Shown here piece by piece: positions 1-7,810 of a stretch of 64,000 nucleotides of DNA. The notes below the pieces were generated by a model, which was not told where the DNA came from, ran no database searches, and was given only the letters and a program-made list of their open reading frames with translations. Position 1 is the first letter of the stretch; each line of letters begins with the position of its first letter. A program made the position numbers and the translations under genes. The DNA is taken from the NCBI GenBank assembly GCA_038531945.1, contig JBCBBH010000008.1, positions 1 through 64,000 on the forward strand, in the 5' to 3' direction. This DNA is from CALBPI01 sp038531945 (GTDB lineage Bacteria > Pseudomonadota > Gammaproteobacteria > Steroidobacterales > Woeseiaceae).

Positions 1-1
1 G

Positions 2-103
2 GCGGAAATTGCGATCAACAACAAGCTCGGGATTGCCGCCGTTGGCGTAGTGTTGATGTTAAGCGGTGAACGTCGTCTCGACGGTGCCGCAGGGCGGGTC
101 TGA
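2..103 (+). CDS. C-terminal fragment of a gene cut by the window edge
   Basis: An open frame enters from the left edge and ends at TGA 101-103, one base before the ATG of the ABC ATPase. Only about 33 residues are visible: a hydrophobic run (IAAVGVVLMLSG) followed by a basic tail. Its position directly upstream of a ferric-type ATPase suggests a transporter permease, but the fragment is too short to show this. Seen: the frame and its tight spacing. Inferred: co-transcription and a transport role. Confidence 0.45.
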   Translation, partial: AEIAINNKLGIAAVGVVLMLSGERRLDGAAGRV

Positions 104-104
104 G

Positions 105-1142
105 ATGTTGACCATCAACAATCTTGCGATCCGATACGGCAGTGTGACAGCCGTTCAGGACTTCAGTTTGGAGCTCGCTGACGGTGAAATCATTACGCTA
201 GTCGGTCCGACCGGGTGCGGCAAGAGCAGTGTGCTGCGCGCAGTGGCCGGCTTCGAGCCGCTGGCATCCGGCCAGTTGATTCTGGGGCAGGAGGTCATTA
301 CCGCCTCGCGAAATTTGCCGCCGGAGCGACGCGATATTGGACTTATGTTCCAGGATTTTGCGCTGTTTCCGCACATGACAGTTGCAGAGAATGTTGGCTT
401 CCGTGTTCAGGACCACGAGCGAGTGCAGCACTGGATCGATATGCTGGGACTCACCGATCTGGCGTCGAAAAAACCTGCGACTTTGTCGGGCGGCCAAAAG
501 CAACGCGTTGCGTTGGCGCGCGCACTGGCGCACGCGCCGAGGCTGGTGTTGCTGGATGAGCCGCTTTCCAATTTGGATGCGGCGCTGAAATCCAGTCTTC
601 GGTGGCGTATACGAGACGCGTTGAAATCTGCCGGTGTGCCGGCTATTTGGGTAACCCATGACCAGGCAGAAGCTTTAGCGGTCGGCGATCGTGTAGGTGT
701 TATGCAGCGAGGTCATCTGGAGCAACTTGCCAAAGCCGAATCGTGTTACCGGCGCCCAGAGACTCGATTCGTCGCGACATTCCTCGGGGAAGGTGTGCTG
801 ATTCCCGGCCGACTGGCCGGCGATATGGTGCACACCAGTGTTGGGCGAGGGCGCTACACCGATGTTCAGGACTCGCTTTCAGATGGCGATGAAGTCGATG
901 TGTTGGTTCGACCGCACGATATTTCGTTGCAGCAAGCACACACAGGTGGCGCGCGTGTGGTTGAGCAGCGTTACGAGGGCGAGACCCGTCTTTATTGCAT
1001 CCGGTTCGATGATGACGAAATGCTCATCAATGTTCGTGTTGCTCATGAGCAGGCGCTGTCCGTCGGTGAACGCGTAACGACAGGTATCGATGCGCATCAT
1101 GCGCTGCCTGTCTTTCCGCGTCAGTCACAGCTCGATAGCTGA
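105..1142 (+). CDS. ABC transporter ATP-binding protein, ferric iron/spermidine type (FbpC/PotA-like)
   Basis: A cytoplasmic ATPase subunit of an import ABC transporter. Walker A is GPTGCGKSS (about residue 34), the signature is LSGGQKQRVALARALA, Walker B is LVLLDEPLSNLD, and the H-loop is WVTHDQAEA. The last ~110 residues form a TOBE-like domain, giving the 345-residue length usual for the CUT/Fe3+/polyamine group. I prefer ATG 105 to an upstream in-frame GTG at 66, because the family starts just before LTINNLAIRYG and 105 follows the upstream stop by one base. The substrate is not provable; the FbpC group normally moves ferric iron. Its last 22 bases overlap the convergent downstream gene. 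Confidence 0.88.
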   Translation: MLTINNLAIRYGSVTAVQDFSLELADGEIITLVGPTGCGKSSVLRAVAGFEPLASGQLILGQEVITASRNLPPERRDIGLMFQDFALFPHMTVAENVGFRVQDHERVQHWIDMLGLTDLASKKPATLSGGQKQRVALARALAHAPRLVLLDEPLSNLDAALKSSLRWRIRDALKSAGVPAIWVTHDQAEALAVGDRVGVMQRGHLEQLAKAESCYRRPETRFVATFLGEGVLIPGRLAGDMVHTSVGRGRYTDVQDSLSDGDEVDVLVRPHDISLQQAHTGGARVVEQRYEGETRLYCIRFDDDEMLINVRVAHEQALSVGERVTTGIDAHHALPVFPRQSQLDS

Positions 1143-3703
1143 TCGATCCAGGTACGAATCAACGCCACGCCATCGGCGTCGATCAACGCACTTCCTATCG
1201 GTGGCATGGCATCGACATCGCGGCGGTTCATCCGTTCAACCAGTACAGATGCGACGCCATTGCCAGGCGCAATAATGCGGGCATCGGCGATCCCGAGTGT
1301 TCCACTGGATGGCGCAACGTCGCAGGCGTTGGTATCGCTGAGCGCTGTCTCGTAGCGCAAGTCCAAATCGGATGGAGCCGGTCCGTTTGGTCGATGGCAA
1401 CTCGCACAGTTCGTGTCGAGGTACGCCCGTGCTCGCTCCTCAATGTCGGCGGTGGTGTCGAGGGGATCTGCAAGTTGAGGTAGTTGCGACACTGGTGCAG
1501 CCAATGACGCAGTGAACATCATCACGTGTTCGATAGTTTCCAGCTGATTTGCACGCCGACCGGTACTCGGGTAGTCGAAGTTGCGGTTGAGTTGATTGAT
1601 TTCAGGCCCAAGCGCGAATTTGGCCGCCGCCGTATGGCACTGCATGCACTGTGCCTCGGATGGGTAGATCCAGGTCTGTCCGTTGATTTGTGTTGTCTTG
1701 CCGCCCCGCACCCGTGTGGCATCGGTTTGTGCATCGTTCCATTCGTAGGTGTATCCCGCCCACACACCATCGGTGTGGCGCATGATGTGCCGTGTTTCAA
1801 CAAGACGATTACCCAACGAGAAATTCTTGACGATGACAGTGCCCACCGGAAACTCAAAATCACCGTCAGAATCGATGGAAATGGTCTCGCCATTCGGCAA
1901 TCCGATGTAGCGATCCTTCAGTGCGCTGTCCGACCAAAAAGGCGCGTTTAAACCATATGGCAGCAGACCGGAATAGGGCTGTGTGGTGTCATTTGGGTCC
2001 ACGCAGCCAGTGTCGCTGAGCGCGTCCGCGATGGTGTCAACCGGATTGCCGGAGGTGGCTACCATTCGGCGTACGCGCCCTTGACCGTTGCCGCCATTGA
2101 TGTCGACCATGTACAGCTCGCCATCGAGCCCGGTTGCAAATGCGGTGGGGCTGAAGTTCGTCCGGGCGAGTTCGTCGTTGGTGAAGTTGCCTTCGGCATC
2201 GGGGCGGGCTGCCCAGACGCGTCCGGAACCGAAATCCCCGTAGATGTATAAGCCGACGAGATCCGGCAACGCATTGCCACGGTAGACCTGTCCGCCCGTG
2301 ATCGAACTTCCGAATCCCCGGTCGTACTCGGTGACCGGGTCGATCAGAGTGTCCGGTTGGCAATCGCCGACGTTGACGGTGTCTCGTGTGCCTTCCTTGC
2401 AGCGCCAACCATAGTTGCCGCCGCGAGAAATCAGATTGACTTCCTCGCGTGCACCCTGTCCAACGTCCGCCAACCACAGGGCTTCGCTGTCGCTATCGAA
2501 AGCCCAACGCCACGGGTTACGAAGTCCCCAGGCAAAAATTTCAGGGCATGGTTCGCTATTGTCGGCCGGACCGCAGGTCGGGTTGCCGGCGAAAGGGTTG
2601 TCCGTTGGAATAGTGTAGTCCGCCCCCGTGCCGATGACGTCGATTCTCAACATCGCACCCAGCAAGCGGGTGTTGTCTTGCGATCGTTGACGCGGATCGT
2701 TGCCACTGCCGCCGTCACCGAGGCCAATGTAGAGGAATCCGTCCGGACCGAACGCAATGTCTCCACCATTGTGATTGTCAAAATCCTGGTCGATTTGTAT
2801 CAGGACTTCTTCGAAGGTTCCGGGGCCCGGGTTACGTACATCGTCCAACGTCATTCTCGAGATGACACTGCGCATGCTCGGATTGGAGTGATTGATGGTG
2901 TACGACAGGAATATTTCGGGCGTTACGGGATAGTCTGGATGAAATGCCATTCCTAGCAATCCACCTTCCGAATTTGTCCGAATACTTCTCGTGTTGTTGA
3001 GGTCGAGATACTCGGTGATCGAGTCGGCGTTTGCGGGATCAAACGTCATGACCTGTCCGGTTTTTTGCAATACGAACCAACGCGCACCGGCTCCCGGCTC
3101 GAGCAAAAGCTTGGTCGGTTGTGTGAACGACGGCAATGCCGGGTAGGGGTCTTCAAATCGAACGCTGGAACCTGTGGCCGGCCGCGCGGGTGCGATACAC
3201 GTCTGGTTGTCGGGGCGTTGATCGAGACCAAATGTCGCAATCGGTGTGTCGTCGTCCCGGATTACACCGATCGCGCTGCTGGTCGTAATCGAGGCGTTCG
3301 TCGGCGACGAAAGCTCCAGCGTAAACTGTTCGTCGGGTTCGATCTCGCTATCGCCGACGATTTCAACATCCACGGTCGTGTTGCTAACACCGGAAGGTAG
3401 CTGCAAAGTGCCTGTCGTCGCGATAAAGTCATTTCCCGCCGTCGCGGTGTCCGCGACTGTCGCGTAGTCGACCGTTGCATCTGCGTAGCGCGCGCCCACC
3501 GGCAGCGAACCGCCGACGGAAACCGTGAAACTCATGGTGACGTTTCCGCCGGTGCCTTCCGTGATGCTGGCGTTGCCAATCGACAGCGAAGGGTTCACGA
3601 CCGTCGGCGTTGAGTCGTCGCTATCACCGCCGCTACCGCCGCAAGCCGCCAGGATTGCCACTGTTGCTGCAAGTGTCGTCGTTCGAAATGTAGTCGTACG
3701 CAT
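1121..3703 (-). CDS. Lipoprotein: Calx-beta + PQQ sugar dehydrogenase-like propeller + diheme cytochrome c domain
   Basis: An 860-residue exported protein. The lipobox is AILAACGGSG near residue 20, which supports the ATG at 3703; an upstream in-frame ATG at 3823 would bury the signal. Residues ~35-150 look like one Calx-beta domain (ending GVIRDDD). Residues ~170-560 resemble the soluble glucose/sorbosone dehydrogenase propeller (NHNGGDIAFGPDGFLYIGLG, then WGLRNPWRWAFD). The last ~300 residues resemble the HNE_0200/SO_2930-type diheme family, with two haem sites, CMQCH and CASCH. The likely role is periplasmic or surface oxidation of a sugar or alcohol, with electrons passed to its own haems. 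PQQ use and substrate are inferred from family. It overlaps the convergent ABC ATPase gene by 22 bp. Confidence 0.85.
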   Translation of the reverse strand: MRTTTFRTTTLAATVAILAACGGSGGDSDDSTPTVVNPSLSIGNASITEGTGGNVTMSFTVSVGGSLPVGARYADATVDYATVADTATAGNDFIATTGTLQLPSGVSNTTVDVEIVGDSEIEPDEQFTLELSSPTNASITTSSAIGVIRDDDTPIATFGLDQRPDNQTCIAPARPATGSSVRFEDPYPALPSFTQPTKLLLEPGAGARWFVLQKTGQVMTFDPANADSITEYLDLNNTRSIRTNSEGGLLGMAFHPDYPVTPEIFLSYTINHSNPSMRSVISRMTLDDVRNPGPGTFEEVLIQIDQDFDNHNGGDIAFGPDGFLYIGLGDGGSGNDPRQRSQDNTRLLGAMLRIDVIGTGADYTIPTDNPFAGNPTCGPADNSEPCPEIFAWGLRNPWRWAFDSDSEALWLADVGQGAREEVNLISRGGNYGWRCKEGTRDTVNVGDCQPDTLIDPVTEYDRGFGSSITGGQVYRGNALPDLVGLYIYGDFGSGRVWAARPDAEGNFTNDELARTNFSPTAFATGLDGELYMVDINGGNGQGRVRRMVATSGNPVDTIADALSDTGCVDPNDTTQPYSGLLPYGLNAPFWSDSALKDRYIGLPNGETISIDSDGDFEFPVGTVIVKNFSLGNRLVETRHIMRHTDGVWAGYTYEWNDAQTDATRVRGGKTTQINGQTWIYPSEAQCMQCHTAAAKFALGPEINQLNRNFDYPSTGRRANQLETIEHVMMFTASLAAPVSQLPQLADPLDTTADIEERARAYLDTNCASCHRPNGPAPSDLDLRYETALSDTNACDVAPSSGTLGIADARIIAPGNGVASVLVERMNRRDVDAMPPIGSALIDADGVALIRTWIDQLSSCD

Positions 3704-3913
3704 GGCTGCGTTCCCAAAAGATAGCGACTGTTGCAAGCTAGCAGATTGTTTTTCGAGCGTCCTTGTCGCAATCGCAGGATGTCGCAGGAGTGCGACGGAA
3801 ACTGGTTTCTGTCGATAATCCACTGGTCGGCGTGCCTGCTAAGTGATGTGCCCAAGATCGCGGTACTATTGTCGGAGGTGAACTACCGCGCAGCGTGATA
3901 TCCGGAGTGTGCA

Positions 3914-4384
3914 ATGCCAACGACCCTGTCGATTAACGGTCAGTCCTATGAGATCGACGTCGAGCCCGAGATGCCCCTGCTGTGGGTGCTTCGTGACGTT
4001 TTGAATTTGACGGGCACAAAGTACGGTTGTGGGATCGGAGCCTGTGGCGCCTGCACCGTTCACGTCAACGGTAGCCCCATCCGTTCATGCAGTTTTCCGG
4101 TGTCCGCAGTCAATGGCACGGTGACAACGATTGAAGGCCTGGGGTCGCCGACGACGTTGCACGCTGTACAGACGGCGTGGATCGATCAGCAGGTCGCACA
4201 GTGCGGCTATTGCCAGTCCGGCCAGATCATGAGTGCCGCGGCTTTGCTCGAGCGCAACCCTCAGCCGAGCGATGAGGACATTGATCGTGCGATGGCAGGA
4301 AATTTATGCCGTTGCGGCACCTATCCCAGAATTCGCGCGGCCATCAAGCAGGCGGCTGGTGCACTGCAAGAGAACCTCGCATGA
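3914..4384 (+). CDS. 2Fe-2S subunit of a xanthine-dehydrogenase-family oxidoreductase (IorA-like)
   Basis: The small iron-sulfur subunit, 156 residues, of a molybdenum hydroxylase. The N-terminal plant-type ferredoxin site is KYGCGIGACGACTVHVNG. The C-terminal helical [2Fe-2S] site is QCGYCQSGQ plus AGNLCRCGTYPRI. Length and motifs match isoquinoline 1-oxidoreductase alpha subunits, which pass electrons from the molybdenum subunit. The stop overlaps the start of the large subunit (ATGA), so translation is coupled. There is no FAD subunit gene nearby, as expected for the IorAB type, which passes electrons to a cytochrome or other acceptor. Substrate unknown. Confidence 0.92.
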   Translation: MPTTLSINGQSYEIDVEPEMPLLWVLRDVLNLTGTKYGCGIGACGACTVHVNGSPIRSCSFPVSAVNGTVTTIEGLGSPTTLHAVQTAWIDQQVAQCGYCQSGQIMSAAALLERNPQPSDEDIDRAMAGNLCRCGTYPRIRAAIKQAAGALQENLA

Positions 4385-6621
4385 GCCGCGTGAAAAAATA
4401 TACGCGCAGAACGGTGTTGTTGGGCTCTGCGGCGATAGCCGGTGGTGTCGTTTTCGGGTACTGGCAATACAAACGTCCTCACGCGAACCCTCTTCTGGGA
4501 GATTTGAAGCCCGGCGAGGCCGCATTGACGCCGTACGTCAAACTGGATGCGAGCGGTATCACATTGATCGCACCTCGAGCGGAAATGGGGCAGGGCGTGC
4601 ACACCACGCTCGCCACGTTGGTTGCCGAGGAACTTGATGTCGATCTGAATCAGATCAGTGTGACGCACGGACCCGCGTCAAAGGCCTACTTCAATAGCGT
4701 GATTCTGGAAGAGGCCGTGCCCTACGCGCCAACAGACACGAGTCGGGCTGCAGAGCGCGCGCGCCACTTTACACGCATACCGGCGAAATTCTTGAGTATG
4801 CAAGTGACGGGTGGTTCAACTTCGGTGGTGGACGGGTTCGAAAAAATGCGACTCGCCGGTGCGGCAGCACGGGAGGCATTATTGCTCGCGGCGTCTGAAG
4901 CGCTGGATGTTTCCGTATCGTCGCTTGCTACCGGCTCGGGGTCAATCAGCGCCACCGACGGAAGAACGCTCAGTTACGTTCAGCTCGCGGAGCGTGCGTC
5001 ACAGGTTGAACTGCCTGTTGCGCCCAAACTGAAACCCAGATCGGAGTGGCGGTTGCTTGGTCAATCGCAAGCGCGTGTCGATATTCCAGCGAAGTCTACC
5101 GGAGCAGCCGAGTTCGCAATCGACACGCGGTTGCCAGGCATGCTGTTCGCAACGCTGGTTCGAAATCCACATCTTGGTGCAGGTATGCGCTCGTTTAACG
5201 CTGACGTAGCCCAGTCGATGCGGGGCGTCCACGCGATCGTGCCTTTGACCGACGGCGTCGCTGTGGTTGCCGACAATACCTGGCGAGCCATTAAGGCTGC
5301 CCGGACGATTGAGTTTGATTGGGCGCGTGCGGAGTACCCTTTGACGACCGAGGGCATTGTCGAGCAAACCCTACAAGCCTTTACCGGTGCGTCGCCTGAC
5401 AGTCAATTTCGCGATGACGGGGACGTGGACGCGGCTTTAGCCGAAGCCGATGTCATCGAATCGGAGTATCGAGTGCCGCTGCTGGCGCATGCGACGATGG
5501 AACCCATGAATGCAACGGCTTGGTGTCGGCCGGACCGGCTCGACATCTGGGCCGGTAATCAAAACCCGACACAAGCGGTTAAGGAAGGTGCTGAAGTCGC
5601 GGACCTCGATGCGAATCAGGTTCATGTGCATACGCCGTACATGGGCGGTGGTTTCGGCAGACGGAATGAGATGGACTTCGTGCGCTACGCGGTAGAGGTT
5701 GCCTGCGCATTGCCGGGTACGCCGATCAATCTCACGTGGTCACGCGAGGAGGACATGACGCACGACCAATATCGCCCTGTTGCGATAGCGCGCTTACGCG
5801 GTTCGGTGTCAGACAATTCGGTCGAAGCGATGGATTTGAAACTTGCCGCGGACTCGGTCATGGCGTCACAACTCGGCCGAATTGGCTTCCCGGCGTTGGG
5901 TCCGGACTCCACGATTGTTCAGGCGGCGTGGGATCAGCCCTATGCCATTCCGAACTACCGTGTTACAGGGTATCGTGCCCAGCCGATGCTGCCGTTGACC
6001 TACTGGCGCTCGGTTGGCGCCTCACAGAATGGGTTTTTCCATGAGTCTATGCTCGATGAGCTCGCGGTCGCAGCGGGTCGCGATCCATTGGATTTGCGAC
6101 TCGACCTGGTGTCAGATTCTACCAGCCGAAAAGTACTAGAGGCTGTGGCGGATCTTGCGGCTTGGGGTACCGATTTGCCCGAGGGTCATGCAAGGGGAAT
6201 CGCCTTCGTGATGTCTTTTGGGGTTCCCGTCGCCGCAGTCATTGAAGTGGCCGAGTCACAGAGGGGCATTCGTCTCGTCAAAGCGAGCATCGTTGCCGAC
6301 GTCGGGATGGCGCTAGACCCGCGAAACCTCGAAGCGCAACTGACCGGCGGTCTTCTGTTTGGGCTGACTGCGGCCATCATGGGGGAAATCAATGTCGCGG
6401 ACGGGAAAATCGTGCAATCCAATTTTCACGACTACCCATCGCTCCGAATTCACGAGGCACCCTCAGTGGACGTTCGGATTCTCGAAAACGGTGAACGGAT
6501 TCGGGGAATCGGCGAGCCCGGAGTGCCACCTGCTGCGCCAGCCCTGGCGAACGCGTTGTTCTCTCTGACCGGAAAACGCATTCGCGAACTCCCGCTGAAC
6601 GAGCATCTGAGGTTTGCCTAG
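4381..6621 (+). CDS. Molybdopterin-binding subunit of an aldehyde/isoquinoline oxidoreductase (IorB-like), Tat-exported
   Basis: The large subunit, 746 residues. The N-terminus KKYTRRTVLLGS is a twin-arginine signal followed by a short hydrophobic stretch, so the folded holoenzyme probably works in the periplasm. The molybdenum-cofactor regions include AEMGQGVHTTLATLVAEELD, YMGGGFGRRNEMD and the C-terminal IGEPGVPPAAPALANAL, which carries the glutamate expected of the catalytic residue. ATG 4381 is chosen because it overlaps the stop of the 2Fe-2S gene and begins the Tat signal; an earlier in-frame ATG at 4306 lies inside the upstream gene. The stop TAG shares a base with the GTG of the CoA-transferase gene. 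Confidence 0.92.
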   Translation: MSRVKKYTRRTVLLGSAAIAGGVVFGYWQYKRPHANPLLGDLKPGEAALTPYVKLDASGITLIAPRAEMGQGVHTTLATLVAEELDVDLNQISVTHGPASKAYFNSVILEEAVPYAPTDTSRAAERARHFTRIPAKFLSMQVTGGSTSVVDGFEKMRLAGAAAREALLLAASEALDVSVSSLATGSGSISATDGRTLSYVQLAERASQVELPVAPKLKPRSEWRLLGQSQARVDIPAKSTGAAEFAIDTRLPGMLFATLVRNPHLGAGMRSFNADVAQSMRGVHAIVPLTDGVAVVADNTWRAIKAARTIEFDWARAEYPLTTEGIVEQTLQAFTGASPDSQFRDDGDVDAALAEADVIESEYRVPLLAHATMEPMNATAWCRPDRLDIWAGNQNPTQAVKEGAEVADLDANQVHVHTPYMGGGFGRRNEMDFVRYAVEVACALPGTPINLTWSREEDMTHDQYRPVAIARLRGSVSDNSVEAMDLKLAADSVMASQLGRIGFPALGPDSTIVQAAWDQPYAIPNYRVTGYRAQPMLPLTYWRSVGASQNGFFHESMLDELAVAAGRDPLDLRLDLVSDSTSRKVLEAVADLAAWGTDLPEGHARGIAFVMSFGVPVAAVIEVAESQRGIRLVKASIVADVGMALDPRNLEAQLTGGLLFGLTAAIMGEINVADGKIVQSNFHDYPSLRIHEAPSVDVRILENGERIRGIGEPGVPPAAPALANALFSLTGKRIRELPLNEHLRFA

Positions 6622-7760
6622 TGGGACCATTGGAAGGATTGCGAATAGTCGAGATCCGAGGGATCGGACCAGGCCCCTACGCGGGTATGTTGCTCGCCGA
6701 TCTTGGCGCCGAAGTGATTGTCGTCGAGCGTGCTGCCAAGCCCTCCGGAGTAGCACCGCCGGCGGCCCACGATATCAACATGCGCGGTAAGCGTTCGATT
6801 GCGCTTGACCTCAAGACCCCGCTCGGCGTTGAGTTGTTGCTGAAACTACTGGATACGGCCGACGCGATGTTTGAAGGTTTCAGACCCGGTGTCGCTGAGC
6901 GGCTCGGATTCGGTCCTGAGGTTTGTCTCGAAAGAAATCCGCGGCTTGTATACGGACGGGTGACGGGCTGGGGGCAATCCGGTTCATTGAGCCAAGCGGC
7001 TGGACATGACATCAATTACATCGCACTCACCGGCGCATTGGCCGCGATTGGACCACAGGAAAAACCGAGCGTCCCGCTCAATCTGATCGGCGATTATGCG
7101 GGTGGTAGTCTTTTTCTGGTTGTTGGTATCCTGGCGGCGCTTGTCTCCGCGCGACAATCGGGGCGCGGGCAGGTCGTTGATGCAGCCATCACCGATGGCT
7201 CCGCGCACTTGATGTCGATTTTTCATACTCTGTCGACGCTCGGGATGTGGCGACCCCGTCGTGAATCGAATTTGCTCGATGGCGCTGCGCCGTTTTACGA
7301 CGTGTTTGAAACTGCAGATTCACGGTTTGTCGCAATCGGTGCCATTGAGCCGCAGTTTTTCCAGTTGTTGCTAGACAAGCTGCAGTTGGATCCGTCCCTC
7401 GCCACGGCTCAGCATGATGTCTCGGTATGGCCTGAGTTAAGGCGCCAGATTGAAGCGACGATTCGCACGCGAACCCAGCAGGAGTGGATCGACCGCCTCG
7501 AGGGCACGGATGTTTGTTTTGCACCCGTCCTTGACTTGAACGAGGCGTCAGAGCATCCCCACCACCGTGATCGAAACACCTACATCAACGTCGGCGATGT
7601 GATGCAACCCGCGCCGGCGCCGCGGTTTTCTGCAACGCCATCAACCATACCCGAAGCGCCGCACTCGGAGGGCGCCGATACACGTGCGGTGCTCGAGTCA
7701 CTTGGGCTGTCGCCCGACCAGATTGCTACGGCACTAGACAGCGGCGCCGCGTTCGAATGA
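6621..7760 (+). CDS. CaiB/BaiF family CoA-transferase or alpha-methylacyl-CoA racemase-like
   Basis: A class III CoA-transferase family protein, 379 residues. Visible hallmarks are GPGPYAGMLLADLGAEVI near the start, MRGKRSIALDLK, and GDYAGGSLFLVVGILAAL followed by GRGQVVDAAITDGSAHL, the usual pattern of alpha-methylacyl-CoA racemases. The start is GTG 6621, overlapping the previous stop by one base, so it is translationally coupled to the IorAB-like pair. Family members move CoA between carboxylic acids or epimerise 2-methylacyl-CoA. Coupling to a molybdenum hydroxylase suggests a pathway in which an oxidised carboxylic acid is activated, but this is inferred from position only. Confidence 0.88.
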   Translation: MGPLEGLRIVEIRGIGPGPYAGMLLADLGAEVIVVERAAKPSGVAPPAAHDINMRGKRSIALDLKTPLGVELLLKLLDTADAMFEGFRPGVAERLGFGPEVCLERNPRLVYGRVTGWGQSGSLSQAAGHDINYIALTGALAAIGPQEKPSVPLNLIGDYAGGSLFLVVGILAALVSARQSGRGQVVDAAITDGSAHLMSIFHTLSTLGMWRPRRESNLLDGAAPFYDVFETADSRFVAIGAIEPQFFQLLLDKLQLDPSLATAQHDVSVWPELRRQIEATIRTRTQQEWIDRLEGTDVCFAPVLDLNEASEHPHHRDRNTYINVGDVMQPAPAPRFSATPSTIPEAPHSEGADTRAVLESLGLSPDQIATALDSGAAFE

Positions 7761-7810
7761 TTGCCTGACGGCAAGACGACTGCGCTAACATAGAAAGCCC
7801 ACGCGCACGG

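Noticed and set aside
66..104. GTG 66 as start of the ABC ATPase
   Set aside because: It lies in the upstream frame's coding tail, and homologues begin at the ATG at 105.
7761..7774. TTGCC-TGAC-GGCAA hairpin after the CoA-transferase gene as a terminator
   Set aside because: Five-base stem with no T-run; too weak to call.
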